From Neobacillus sp. Marseille-Q6967 (GTDB taxonomy: Bacteria; Bacillota; Bacilli; Bacillales; Cytobacillaceae): a stretch of DNA of 64,000 nt. This document shows, piece by piece, positions 36,681-46,067 of the stretch. The first letter of the stretch is position 1. Each line of letters begins with the position of its first letter. The notes below the pieces were generated by a model. The model searched no databases, was not told where the DNA came from, and worked only from the letters and a program-made list of their open reading frames with translations. Where the stretch lies: the NCBI RefSeq assembly GCF_946151075.1, contig NZ_CAMGZB010000001.1:463501-527500 (forward strand). The letters run 5' to 3'. The position numbers and the translations under genes were made by a program.

Positions 36681-37970
36681 ATGAGAGGAGTTTTCAAGCT
36701 TAAGCAGCACGAAACAAATTTGAAAAAGGAGGTTATTGCAGGGTTCACATCGTTTTTTTCCATTGTCTATATTATTGCCGTCAATGCAAAAATACTCGAG
36801 GATGCTGGGATACCGCTTGAAGCCGGAATTATTGCAACCGTACTATCTTCGCTAATTGGCTGTTTGCTGGTTGCGTTTATCGCAAACGCACCATTAATCA
36901 TCGTTCCCGGAATGGGTATCAATGCTTTATTTACCTATACCATTGTTGGAACGCTTGGGCTGAATTATATGGAAGCATTAGCGGCCGTTGTTCTGTCTGG
37001 TATTTTCTTTGTTATTGTCGCCTTTACCAAGTTATCGGCCATTATATCAAAGGCGATTCCAACTTCGTTAAAGGAATCGATATCGGTTGGAATTGGTTTA
37101 TTTATTGCTTTTATTGGCTTACAAAAGAGCGGGATTGTTGTTGGAAACCCATCGAATTTTGTAGGGCTGGGTGACTTATCCGCTCCGATGGTTCTGGCAT
37201 CGATTATTAACCTGATTATCACGTTATTTTTGTTTTTAAAGAAAGTTCCCGGGAACTTTTTAATCAGTATCATTCTTGGTACGATTGTTTCCTATTTCTT
37301 TGGAATTGTTCATTTTTCGGCAATTGACACCAGCTTTATTTCCTTCGCGGACTATAAGAATACTTTTCTTAGTTCCGATTTTGGAAAATTAACTGCCATT
37401 CCTTTTTGGACTGCGATCTTTTCACTAGTATTGGTGCTCGTTTTTGAAAATATCGGTCTGGTGCATTCCCAGGTAAATGGGATGCTTCAAGCACCTGAAA
37501 AGAACGGGAAATCTTTAAAAGCCATCTCGATTTCCACAATGATGTGCGGATTTCTAGGCACAAGTCCATCTGTTTCAACGGTTGAAACAGCGGCGGGAAT
37601 TACGGCAGGCGGAAAAACCGGTTTAACCTCTGTAATAACAGGCTTATTGATTTTATCATCGCTTTTCTTCATGCCTTTTATTAAACTCGTACCGGATTCA
37701 GCGATTGCACCAATCCTCATTATTATCGGAGGGCTGATGCTGTCCAATATTGTAAACATCGACTTTACAGATTTTACCGAAGCATTCCCTGCATTTCTCG
37801 TGATCATTATGATTCCGTTAACTTACAGTATTGTCGATGGAATTGCTTTTGGATTTATCGCTTACCCGCTGGTAAAGCTTTTTACAAATAAACAAAAACA
37901 ACTTTCACTATCAATCTTTATTATATCTTTCTTGTTCTTAACCAACTTCCTTTTGCACTTTGTTGGATAA
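36681..37970 (+). CDS. NCS2-family purine permease (guanine/hypoxanthine type)
   Basis: A 429-residue permease with about 12-14 helices of the AzgA/PbuG/PbuO branch. Typical marks are KKEVIAGFTSFFSIVYIIAV in helix 1, IIVPGMGINALFTYT, the SPSVSTVETAAGITAGGKTG loop and the late IVDGIAFGFIAYPLVKLF. It imports purine bases with protons. The start is the ATG at 36681, with only a weak ribosome site. A bidirectional terminator follows. The deaminase at 40.6 kb and guaC at 1.1 kb are other purine-salvage genes in the window. Confidence 0.92.
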   Translation: MRGVFKLKQHETNLKKEVIAGFTSFFSIVYIIAVNAKILEDAGIPLEAGIIATVLSSLIGCLLVAFIANAPLIIVPGMGINALFTYTIVGTLGLNYMEALAAVVLSGIFFVIVAFTKLSAIISKAIPTSLKESISVGIGLFIAFIGLQKSGIVVGNPSNFVGLGDLSAPMVLASIINLIITLFLFLKKVPGNFLISIILGTIVSYFFGIVHFSAIDTSFISFADYKNTFLSSDFGKLTAIPFWTAIFSLVLVLVFENIGLVHSQVNGMLQAPEKNGKSLKAISISTMMCGFLGTSPSVSTVETAAGITAGGKTGLTSVITGLLILSSLFFMPFIKLVPDSAIAPILIIIGGLMLSNIVNIDFTDFTEAFPAFLVIIMIPLTYSIVDGIAFGFIAYPLVKLFTNKQKQLSLSIFIISFLFLTNFLLHFVG

Positions 37971-37975
37971 GACAT

Positions 37976-38005
37976 AAAAAGCAGAGGGCCTCCCCTCTGC
38001 TTTTT
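37976..38005. terminator. Bidirectional terminator between the permease and arginase genes
   Basis: AAAAAGCAGAGGG-CCTC-CCCTCTGCTTTTT: 13-bp perfect stem with A and T runs at both sides. Confidence 0.92.
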
Positions 38006-38048
38006 ATACTCTATAAATTTTTTAAATGATTCACCTAGACAACAAAAG

Positions 38049-38990
38049 TTAATTAGTTACAGATGCGTATTCCCTCTTTTTAGTCAGCGGGCGATCTAAT
38101 AATTTTTCCCCGAATAACGAGCCCATAAGAGCTACTGCCACTTGAGCTGTTTTATTTTTTTCATCAAGAATCGGGTTTACCTCCACAAATTCTGCTGAAG
38201 TAATGATTTCAGCATCTGCTAACATCTCCATCGCTAGATGACTTTCGCGGTAACTAATTCCTCCGAGTACAGGAGTTCCAACACCTGGACATTCGTTTGG
38301 ATCGAGTCCATCTAAATCTAATGATAAGTGTACGCCATCGGTATCTTTTAGATAATCGATGGTTTCTTCCATCACTTTTGTCATCCCCAGCTTATCGATT
38401 TCGTGCATTGTGTACACTTTAATTCCGATCTCCTTAATTAGATCCTTTTCACCATCATCAAGGTCTCTTGCTCCAATAATGACCACATTCTCAGGTTTAA
38501 TTTTTGGATCGTACCCGCTGATATTCGTAAGAGATGGATGTCCGATTCCTAAACTAGCGGCCAGCGGCATTCCATGAATGTTACCGGAAGGAGACGTTTC
38601 CTCTGTGTTCAGATCCCCATGCGCATCATACCAAATGACACCTAGATTGTTATAATGACGAGCTACCCCTGCCAGCGTTCCAATGGCAATACTATGGTCC
38701 CCTCCAAAAATTAACGGAAACTCATTTCTTCTGATGATGTTGTCTACTTTTTCCGATAAGTCCTGACTTGCTTTCACCACGGCCTCTAAGTTTTTCAAGT
38801 TGGTATGTGTGGCAGTAGTTCTCTCCGGAGGTGCAATGTCAATGTTGCCAAGGTCTGTTACCGTGTGGCCTATTTTTTCTAACCGTTCCACGACACCGGC
38901 GTAACGAATGGCACTTGGCCCCATATCTACCCCGCGCCTTGATTGCCCTAAATCCATCGGTACCCCTAAAATCGAGATGTTCTTCTCCAT
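38049..38990 (-). CDS. rocF: Arginase
   Basis: Hydrolyses arginine to ornithine and urea. The 313-residue protein shows all manganese-binding motifs: GGDHSIAIG, WYDAHGDLNT and SLDLDGLDP, plus VEVNPILDEKNKTA at the C-terminus. The N-terminus ISILGVPMDLGQSRRGVDMG is typical. ATG at 38990 is chosen with GGAGG 8 bases before it; the ATG two codons earlier would be too close. In B. subtilis rocF lies with rocD and rocE; here it stands alone next to a ruined GabT-type aminotransferase gene. I found no convincing sigma-54 promoter in 38991-39332. Confidence 0.94.
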   Translation of the reverse strand: MEKNISILGVPMDLGQSRRGVDMGPSAIRYAGVVERLEKIGHTVTDLGNIDIAPPERTTATHTNLKNLEAVVKASQDLSEKVDNIIRRNEFPLIFGGDHSIAIGTLAGVARHYNNLGVIWYDAHGDLNTEETSPSGNIHGMPLAASLGIGHPSLTNISGYDPKIKPENVVIIGARDLDDGEKDLIKEIGIKVYTMHEIDKLGMTKVMEETIDYLKDTDGVHLSLDLDGLDPNECPGVGTPVLGGISYRESHLAMEMLADAEIITSAEFVEVNPILDEKNKTAQVAVALMGSLFGEKLLDRPLTKKREYASVTN

Positions 38991-39332
38991 GATCATGACC
39001 TCCATTATCAATATAATAATATTCTAATCTTTTAAAATTGTTTGAATCAACTAGGCTAACAACCTTTATATATATTCACAAATGACCTACTTACAAGAGT
39101 CTGGTGATGTGTATAAAAGATAGATAGAACCTAACTTTAAGGTGTACGAGGCGCACTTTATTCCATTAAACTACTGAATGATTTTTTGTATTTTTATAAA
39201 TCTATCATGGTTTGTTAGAGGTTCAACCCCCTTATTTTTACAATATTTTTTTTTATAGTTGGCATTTTACCTTTATAGGAAATTGTAGGAAAACTCAATC
39301 AATATTTGTTTTTCAGAAATGAGGATGGGTTT

Positions 39333-40400
39333 ATGATTGATTGGAAAACCATTAATGAAGAAGGTTTGTTAGTAGCCCACAACGGCAAAGGATTTTCCAA
39401 ACTTGCCGGTAGTAAAATCTGTGGGATTCTTTTATGTAGGTACCAATGGTAGAAAATCATCTAGATTTCACCTCTGGCATTGCCACAGAAAATACAAGAC
39501 ACAGACATCCAAAAGTGGTTGTCGTAATCAAAGATCAAGTAGACCAATTAGCTCATGGCCCTATCGGGATCATTAATTGCGGGTCGATAATTATCTTCGC
39601 CAAAAATTGAAAGCAATTTTACCGGAACAATAAGATAGTTTTTTCTTTGGGAATAGCGGGGACAGAAGCGCTTGAGGGCGCAGTAAAATTAGCCAGACAT
39701 GTAACTAAGAGATCTTGTGTCGTTTCTTTCCTTGGCGGATTCCATGGAAGAACGATGGGATCCCTTAGTCTAACGACCTCTAAAAGTAAGTACAGACGTT
39801 ATCTACCGGTTGGAACGAATATGACATATCAATTGCCTTAAGCTCAAATACGGAAACACCAGAAGGATTAGACCACGATGAATATTGGTCAGAGTATGTT
39901 GAAAAAGACTTTGAACGCTTATTTAATCATCAAGTTGCTCCGGATGAAGTTGCAGCGGTTATTTTAGAACCTGTACTCGGAGAAGGCGGTTATGTTATCC
40001 CGGCAAGAGCCTAGCTGCAAAAAATCAGGGAAATCTGTAACCATCACGAATTTTGTTAATCTTTGATGAAGTTCAAACCGGTTTTGGCCGGACAGGAGAC
40101 TGGTTTGCAGCCAACCGCTTTGGGGTAACTCCGGATATCATGGCGATCGCCAAAGGGATTGCAAGCGGGTTACCTCTCAGTGCAACCGTTGCTTTACAAG
40201 AGTTAATGGAACAATGGGCCATTGGCAGCCACAGTACAACATTTGGCGGAAATTCAGTCGCTTGTGCGGCTGCATGTGCAACGATTGATGTTTTAAAAGA
40301 CGAAGGTTTGGTTGAAAATGCTAGAATATTAGGAGACTATGCATTAAAAAAATTAATAGATTTGAAAGAAAAACACCCTGCCATTGGAAATGTCCGGGGT
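39333..40400 (+). pseudogene. Ruined class III aminotransferase gene (GabT-like)
   Basis: Starts MIDWKTINEEGLLVA and then breaks. Pieces in different frames encode a GabT-like protein: [89 protein letters not shown] and [20 protein letters not shown]. Several frameshifts and stops separate them, and the C-terminal end after GNVRG is missing, replaced by a symporter fragment. The lysine for pyridoxal phosphate ([10 protein letters not shown]) is still present in the last open piece (40053-40400). Confidence 0.88.
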
Positions 40401-40587
40401 AATGTCATTCACGTCTTGCTCGGCTGGTCCGTGATTCCTTCTGTGTTTATTGGCGGGGGAATTGTCCTGTTTTATACGATTCTAGGCGGGGATGTGGAGC
40501 ATTACCTTAACCGATATTATTCAATTTGCGGGGATGACCTTCGGTGTATTCTTTATCATTAGCACGGTCATTGTTAATATTTTATAA
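40401..40587 (+). pseudogene. Fragment of a sodium:solute symporter (SSS family)
   Basis: Encodes [20 protein letters not shown], then after a one-base shift [15 protein letters not shown] and [11 protein letters not shown] with a stop. This is the central helix pair of SSS transporters (the [14 protein letters not shown] loop is typical). It is joined to the aminotransferase remnant, so a deletion fused two dead genes. Confidence 0.7.
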
Positions 40588-40620
40588 TACAATAGGTAAT
40601 ACATTAGGGAGGCTTTAAAA

Positions 40621-41106
40621 ATGGACAAATTTATGGAACGAGCAGTTGAACTAGCATTAGAAAATATTCTCAGCGGCGGTCAACCTTTTGGCGCCGTGCT
40701 TGTAAAAGATAATAAGATTATTGCTGAAGGTGTAAATGAACTGCACAAATCGTACGATGTCAGTGGACATGCGGAATTACTGGCTATCCGGCGTGCGCAG
40801 CAGGAATTAAAAACGAACGATTTATCAGGTTATACCATCTATGCTAGCGGCGAACCTTGTCCCATGTGCCTATCAGCGATGTACTTTGCTGGAATCGAAA
40901 AGGCCTTTTATTGCCAGCCCGTAGAGAATGCTTTTGAAGTAGGATTAGAGAGATCAAAAATAATCTATGCTGAGCTTCAAAAACCGAAGGCAGAACGCCT
41001 GCTTTCGATGGTACAAATACCGTTGAATGAAGGACAAGAAAATCCAATGAAGCTTTGGAAAAGCAAACTCACCAAGAAAGATAATGACAAAAGCTCCAGG
41101 GTCTAA
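40621..41106 (+). CDS. Nucleoside/guanine deaminase of the cytidine deaminase fold
   Basis: A 161-residue zinc enzyme. The zinc site is GHAELLAIR (His, catalytic Glu) and EPCPMCLSAMYFAG (two Cys). The N-terminal ERAVELALENILSGGQPFGA and the end ENPMKLWKS resemble GuaD (guanine to xanthine) and related nucleoside deaminases. GGGAGG lies 9 bases before the start. Substrate specificity (guanine, cytosine or other) is not certain. Confidence 0.85.
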   Translation: MDKFMERAVELALENILSGGQPFGAVLVKDNKIIAEGVNELHKSYDVSGHAELLAIRRAQQELKTNDLSGYTIYASGEPCPMCLSAMYFAGIEKAFYCQPVENAFEVGLERSKIIYAELQKPKAERLLSMVQIPLNEGQENPMKLWKSKLTKKDNDKSSRV

Positions 41107-41252
41107 GGGCTGGATCTAGACCATTCTCAATGTAAAAACAATACTTACCTTGGAACAAAGATGAAAGAGAATTGACCACTTTAAACAATATATTCGTCTC
41201 TAAATTGATAGGGAAACCATGATGAAAGAAGCCTTTCTTCTATAGAAACAGC

Positions 41253-41408
41253 CTAGAGAACATTTCTTTCGTTTCCTTAATCGTTTTGTCCGCTAGAATC
41301 AGGCTAGAGGACATCTCTATCGTTTCCTAGATTTGTTTTTGTCCGTTAGAATCCGTCTAGAGGACATTTCTTTCGTTTCCTTGATTCGTTTTGTCCTCTA
41401 GAACAAGT
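41253..41408. repeat. Three tandem hairpin repeats of about 52 bp plus a partial unit
   Basis: Units start at 41253, 41304, 41357 and a partial one at 41398. Each reads CTAGAGgACATtTCTttCG and ends in TTGTCC-C-TCTAG-like sequence. The third unit is a perfect 10-bp inverted repeat CTAGAGGACA...TGTCCTCTAG; the other two are imperfect versions. They resemble REP/BIME-like elements. The whole gap 41107-41436 has no gene. Confidence 0.8.
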
Positions 41409-41436
41409 CTTACACTTCTAACCAATAAATAAAAGA

Positions 41437-41458
41437 CCACTGAGTTCAAACTCAGTGG
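41437..41458 (-). terminator. Terminator of the asparagine operon
   Basis: CCACTGAGTT/AACTCAGTGG 10-bp stem; on the minus strand followed by TCTTTTATTTATT. Confidence 0.85.
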
Positions 41459-41478
41459 CCCCTGCCTCTTAAAAAATA

Positions 41479-42915
41479 CTAATCTCTATCCAGCAAAGAA
41501 GCCCCTGCAATTCCAGGATGCGTCATTTCATATGGATCCAGAATCAAATTCAGCTCTTCTTCTGTCAGCACATCGTATTTCAAACAGAGGTCCCGAATAG
41601 GCATACCGCTTAAAATAGCCTCTCTAGCAATCCGAGCCGCTACTTCATAACCAATATGAGGATTAACAGCGGTAATCAATCCAGCACTCTTTTCTACATA
41701 CTCTTTTAGTCTTTCTTCATTTGCTTTTATTCCTTTTAAACAATTCTCTGTAAAAGTACGGAAAGCATTATTCATGATGCTGATAGATTGAAGAAGATTA
41801 AATACCAGAACAGGCTCCATCACATTCAATTCAAGCTGGCCAGCTTCTGATGCAAGGCAGATCGTATGGTCATTGCCAATTACTTGGAATGCTACCTGGT
41901 TAATCAGTTCCGGTAAAACAGGATTTACTTTTCCTGGCATGATGGAAGAACCCGGCTGTCTCGCAGGTAATGTGATTTCACCCAAGCCCGCTCTAGGTCC
42001 CGATGCCATTAATCTCAAGTCATTAGCGATTTTTGACATGTTCATCATACAAACCTTCAATGCCGCTGATACTTCTGTGTAGGCATCGGTATTTTGCGTC
42101 GCATCGACAAGATGTTCCGCACCCGTCAGCGGCAGGCCGCTGATGTTTTTTAGATGTTTTACCACCGATTCAATGTATCGCGGGTCAGCATTTAGTCCAG
42201 TTCCGACGGCTGTTGCCCCCATGTTCACTTCATATAGATGCTGGCGTGATTGTTTAATCCGCTTAATATCCCGTTCAATTGCCCGGCTATAGGCTTCAAA
42301 TTCCTGCCCAAGGCGAATTGGTACAGCATCCTGAAGGTGGGTGCGTCCCATTTTAATAACATGGTTAAATTCCCCTGCCTTTTGCTGGAAAACTTTATGC
42401 ATTTCGTCCATCGTTTCTAACAATTTTTCCAATAGCTTTAAAACTGAAATATGAATCGCTGTTGGAAAGGCATCGTTCGTGGATTGTGACATATTGACAT
42501 GGGTATTAGGACTGCAGTGGAAATAATCCCCTTTTTCTTTCCCTAATAATTCAATCGCACGATTGGCAATGACTTCATTTATATTCATGTTAATCGAGGT
42601 TCCTGCTCCGCCTTGGATTGGGTCAACGATGATTTGATCATGCCATTTGCCTTCAAGCATTTCATCTGCCGCCTTCACGATGTTCTCACCAATGCCGGAA
42701 TAAAGTTGTTTGGTATCCATATTCGCAAGCGCAGCCGCTTTTTTTACCATGGCCATCGCCTTAATTAATTCTTCATGGATTCGGTACCCTGTGATAGGAA
42801 AGTTTTCAACAGCACGCAGTGTTTGAATTCCGTAATAGGCTTCAGCTGGGACTTCCTTAGATCCGAGAAAATCTTTTTCAGTTCGCATTTGGCTATTTGT
42901 AATTGACATTTTCAT
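41479..42915 (-). CDS. aspA: Aspartate ammonia-lyase
   Basis: Converts aspartate to fumarate and ammonia in the cytosol. A 478-residue member of the fumarase/aspartase superfamily with the signature GSSIMPGKVNP (catalytic-loop Ser) and GRTHLQDAVPIRLGQEF. N-terminal sequence KDFLGSKEVPAEAYYGIQTL is typical. GGAG precedes the start. It follows the asparaginase gene by 39 bases; together they turn asparagine into fumarate and ammonia. In B. subtilis this gene is called ansB. Repression by AnsR is expected. Confidence 0.96.
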   Translation of the reverse strand: MKMSITNSQMRTEKDFLGSKEVPAEAYYGIQTLRAVENFPITGYRIHEELIKAMAMVKKAAALANMDTKQLYSGIGENIVKAADEMLEGKWHDQIIVDPIQGGAGTSINMNINEVIANRAIELLGKEKGDYFHCSPNTHVNMSQSTNDAFPTAIHISVLKLLEKLLETMDEMHKVFQQKAGEFNHVIKMGRTHLQDAVPIRLGQEFEAYSRAIERDIKRIKQSRQHLYEVNMGATAVGTGLNADPRYIESVVKHLKNISGLPLTGAEHLVDATQNTDAYTEVSAALKVCMMNMSKIANDLRLMASGPRAGLGEITLPARQPGSSIMPGKVNPVLPELINQVAFQVIGNDHTICLASEAGQLELNVMEPVLVFNLLQSISIMNNAFRTFTENCLKGIKANEERLKEYVEKSAGLITAVNPHIGYEVAARIAREAILSGMPIRDLCLKYDVLTEEELNLILDPYEMTHPGIAGASLLDRD

Positions 42916-42954
42916 TCGCTCTCCTCTATTTAAGCAAACACTAATCTGGGTTTA

Positions 42955-43959
42955 TTAATCTATTTCAACTGATTTCAGTGTTAAATCTCCGGCCAATGGA
43001 GTTTCGATGATCTCCTTAACCTGTGCTATAGAATCAGTTTGTCCAAGCGCCCACATTAATTTGGCTACGATGGCTTCTGTGTTCATATCGCCAGATAAAA
43101 TAACTTGATGCTGCGCTACCTTACGTCCAACTTCATATAGAAGCAGGTCTTCCCCTTCTTCCAAGCATTGGGTCGTGATGACGACAGCCACTCCATTTTC
43201 GGTAAGCTCTTGTACCTTCGGAAGCAGGTTCCTTCCTTCAAAAGGCAATCCCCCGTTTCCAAAGCTTTCGATAATAATTCCCTTATATAACTCTTTTAAA
43301 CAATCAAATATCTCTGGCTTTGTACCAGGATACAATTTCATTAGGAATACATCTGTACACAAATTAATATTTAATGACAGGGGTTTTGTGGCAGGCATAG
43401 GTTTCCAATGATATTTTACTTCATGTTTGTTCACATAAGCAACATAAGGATGGTTGATACTTTCAAACGCATCATAGCTTTTTGTCCTCATTTTAACAGC
43501 TCTTGTTCCGAGAATCACACGTCCGTCAAAAACGACAAAAACCCCGCCAATGTCTTCGCAGGCAAACCGAAGGGCATCCGCAACATTTTTCTTGGCATCC
43601 GTTTTGCTGAAGCTGATCGGAACCTGTGATCCAGTTAATACAACTGGTTTTTCTAGGCCTTGAAGCATATAAGAGAGCGCAGAGGATGTATATGCTAACG
43701 TATCCGTTCCATGTGTAATAACGAAGCCGTCGTAATCATGATAATGTGTATAGACGGAATCAGCGATGATTTTCCATTGTTCTGGTTGTAAATTAGTACT
43801 ATCAATATTCATTAAGATTTTACCGTCAATTTTTATATCAGCTGATGATTCTGGCAAGTAATGAAGCAATTCTTCAACAGATAATCCCGGAACAAGTCCC
43901 TCATTTTTGTCTACAGAAGCAATCGTTCCGCCGGTAGCAAGCAATAAAATTTTCTTCAT
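42955..43959 (-). CDS. ansA: L-asparaginase, type I
   Basis: Hydrolyses asparagine to aspartate and ammonia. The 334-residue protein has the two catalytic-threonine motifs: [11 protein letters not shown] near residue 10 and [14 protein letters not shown] near residue 85. There is no signal peptide, so it is cytosolic. ATG at 43959 begins the conserved start ([11 protein letters not shown]), with GGAG 9 bases before it; the longer frame to 44001 is not supported. It is first in the operon with aspA and diverges from ansR. Confidence 0.95.
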   Translation of the reverse strand: MKKILLLATGGTIASVDKNEGLVPGLSVEELLHYLPESSADIKIDGKILMNIDSTNLQPEQWKIIADSVYTHYHDYDGFVITHGTDTLAYTSSALSYMLQGLEKPVVLTGSQVPISFSKTDAKKNVADALRFACEDIGGVFVVFDGRVILGTRAVKMRTKSYDAFESINHPYVAYVNKHEVKYHWKPMPATKPLSLNINLCTDVFLMKLYPGTKPEIFDCLKELYKGIIIESFGNGGLPFEGRNLLPKVQELTENGVAVVITTQCLEEGEDLLLYEVGRKVAQHQVILSGDMNTEAIVAKLMWALGQTDSIAQVKEIIETPLAGDLTLKSVEID

Positions 43960-44053
43960 AAGCAACATCTCCATCGAGAGAAAATAGTAATTTTTCCGCA
44001 AAACGCGTATTTATAATAGTAATTATAGACTCTTACTCTAAAAAATCAAGATA

Positions 44054-44063
44054 TCGTGCACGA
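44054..44063. promoter_or_regulatory. Palindrome in the ansA-ansR divergent region
   Basis: TCGTGCACGA is a perfect 10-bp dyad midway between ansA and ansR, a candidate AnsR site. A TATAAT-type -10 for ansR lies at 44103-44108 (TTATAATTGG). Confidence 0.4.
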
Positions 44064-44143
44064 ACTGCGTACTTTTTTTATAGTCTAGTTTATCTTACTA
44101 TGTTATAATTGGGCCAATAAGTTAATAAATGGAGTTTGAGAAT

Positions 44144-44515
44144 ATGCTAGAACGTTTATCAGAGTTAAGAAAAGAGCGAAAGTGGTCCTTGCAAGATACT
44201 GCTGATCAACTTGGAATAGCCAAAAGCACCTATGCGGGGTATGAATCTGGGTACCGTGAGCCCTCTCTTCAATCGTTATCACAAATGGCAGATCTATTTG
44301 AGACCACGGTTGATTTTTTATTGGGAAGGACCAAAGAGGATCGGGATCCATTAGAAATTACAAATCTAATAGAAAATCAGGAACACAAACTTTCAGCCGA
44401 TGGAGAGGTTTTGTCACCAGATGAACTCATCGATTTTATTGCCTTTGTACGGATGAAAAGGGTTTTGAAGAAGCAAGAAATAACCGGTGAAAATTCAATT
44501 GCTATAGAAGGATAA
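44144..44515 (+). CDS. ansR: AnsR, XRE-family repressor of the asparaginase operon
   Basis: A 123-residue regulator with an N-terminal helix-turn-helix (SLQDTADQLGIAKSTYAGYE, residues about 17-36). It matches my memory of B. subtilis AnsR along the length, including the end LIDFIAFVRMKRVLKKQE. ATG at 44144 is preferred over 44129: GGAG lies 9 bases before it and the known protein begins here. It is divergent from ansA and expected to repress ansA-aspA until aspartate is present. Confidence 0.9.
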   Translation: MLERLSELRKERKWSLQDTADQLGIAKSTYAGYESGYREPSLQSLSQMADLFETTVDFLLGRTKEDRDPLEITNLIENQEHKLSADGEVLSPDELIDFIAFVRMKRVLKKQEITGENSIAIEG

Positions 44516-44518
44516 AAA

Positions 44519-44556
44519 AAATAGCCAGATGGTTTCCATCATGGCTATTTTTTATT
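44519..44556. terminator. Bidirectional terminator between ansR and fabF
   Basis: AAAATAGCCAgATGG and CCATcaTGGCTATTTT form a long stem with A and T runs at both ends. Confidence 0.88.
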
Positions 44557-44570
44557 AAGACTCCCTAAAA

Positions 44571-45809
44571 TTAATTACTAAACTTTTTAAAAAGTAATGT
44601 TGCATTATGGCCGCCAAATCCTAATGAGTTCGATAAAACGACTTCTATATCTTTCTTCTTAGCCAGGTTTGGAACATAATCTAAATCAAGTTGTTCGTCA
44701 GGTGTTTCATAATTAATGGTTGGAGGGATGATTCCTTCCTTAATCGCTAAGAGAGAAAAGATCGCCTCAATGGCACCGGTTGCTCCGAGCAAGTGTCCTG
44801 TCATCGATTTGGTGGAACTGACAGAAAGAGTATAAGCATGTTCTTTAAAAACCTCTTTGATGGCTAATGTTTCATACAAATCATTATAATGAGTAGATGT
44901 GCCATGAGCATTGATATAGTCAACTTGTTCTGGTGCGATTCCAGCATCCTCTAAGGCCAGTCTCATCGCTCGCTGGGCCCCTTCTCCTTCTGGTGCCGGA
45001 GTTGTAATGTGATGGGCATCACCCGTTGCACCGTACCCGACTACCTCTCCATAGATATGAGCTCCTCGGGCTAATGCATGTTCTAATTCTTCTAATACAA
45101 CAATCCCAGCGCCTTCCCCGATGACAAATCCATCGCGGTTCTTATCAAACGGACGGCTTGCTGTATTAGGATCAGGATTTTTTGAAAGAGCGGTCATATT
45201 GGAAAATCCTGCGACGGTCATTTCAGTTATCGTTGCTTCGGTTCCGCCCGCAATGATCATTTCCGCATCCCCTTTTTGAATAACGCGGAAGGCATCACCG
45301 ATAGAATTGGCCCCAGATGCACATGCTGTAACCGAGCAATTGTTGATCCCTTTCGCTCCAATTTCGATAGAGACTTGGCCAGCCGCCATATCTGGGATAA
45401 ACATCGGAATAGTAAACGGGTTCACTCTTCTCTGACCTTTTTCAATAAATTTCCGATGCTGTTCCTCGAACTCACCTAAACCGCCAATACCTGACCCAAT
45501 CCAAACCCCGACTCGTTCCGGCTGAATATCTTCACCGATTTGAATTCCTGCATCCTTCACAGCCATTTTACTTGCAGCAACTGCAAACTGACTGTAACGG
45601 CCCATTCTTCTCGCTTCTTTTTTATCCATAAATTCTTCTGGGGCAAAGCCTTTTACTTCCGCAGCAATTTTGACATCAACTTTTTCAATATCGAAGGTTG
45701 CCGGGCCAATACCGGATACTCCATTTTTGATATTATTCCATGATGTGAAAGCATCATTCCCCAAAGGAGTGACCGCTCCAATACCTGTAACAACGACTCT
45801 TCTTTTCAT
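44571..45809 (-). CDS. fabF: Beta-ketoacyl-ACP synthase II
   Basis: Condenses malonyl-ACP with a growing acyl-ACP in fatty acid elongation. The 412-residue thiolase-fold protein shows the Cys-His-His set: Cys in [12 protein letters not shown], His in [12 protein letters not shown] and His in [12 protein letters not shown]. The end [18 protein letters not shown] is typical. Length equals the B. subtilis enzyme (413). ATG at 45809 has GGGAG upstream; the longer frame to 45830 is not supported. No fabH or acpP neighbour is present, so it is an isolated copy, with its own leader and terminator. Confidence 0.95.
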   Translation of the reverse strand: MKRRVVVTGIGAVTPLGNDAFTSWNNIKNGVSGIGPATFDIEKVDVKIAAEVKGFAPEEFMDKKEARRMGRYSQFAVAASKMAVKDAGIQIGEDIQPERVGVWIGSGIGGLGEFEEQHRKFIEKGQRRVNPFTIPMFIPDMAAGQVSIEIGAKGINNCSVTACASGANSIGDAFRVIQKGDAEMIIAGGTEATITEMTVAGFSNMTALSKNPDPNTASRPFDKNRDGFVIGEGAGIVVLEELEHALARGAHIYGEVVGYGATGDAHHITTPAPEGEGAQRAMRLALEDAGIAPEQVDYINAHGTSTHYNDLYETLAIKEVFKEHAYTLSVSSTKSMTGHLLGATGAIEAIFSLLAIKEGIIPPTINYETPDEQLDLDYVPNLAKKKDIEVVLSNSLGFGGHNATLLFKKFSN

Positions 45810-46000
45810 ATAATGCTCTCTCCCATTCATTGTTCAAAGTTATCACATACTCTTCATACACCGGCTTTTCCTACTATTAAATATCATTCTATTTTATCTA
45901 AATAATTGAGATTGGACAAATCAATTGAGTCAAAAAGAACAATGTATTTCTTGGAACTATAAAGTTTTAAAACCTAATAATATAACTTCCTAATATAAAA

Positions 46001-46041
46001 ATAGCCTTGTAAACAGTGATCGGCACTGTTCACAAGGCTAT
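46001..46041 (-). terminator. Terminator of the two-component operon
   Basis: ATAGCCTTGT/ACAAGGCTAT with an inner pair AACAGTG/CACTGTT; on the minus strand followed by TTTTTATATT. Confidence 0.88.
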
Positions 46042-46067
46042 ATTCTCTAGTTTCTGAAACTCTAATT

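Noticed and set aside
38991..39332. Sigma-54 (-24/-12) promoter for rocF, as in B. subtilis
   Set aside because: A TTGGCA-like string at 39259 is on the other strand and lacks the TTGC(A/T) partner at the right distance.
41253..41408. Regular repeats that could suggest a CRISPR array
   Set aside because: Units are contiguous with no spacers and each folds on itself; no cas genes are nearby.
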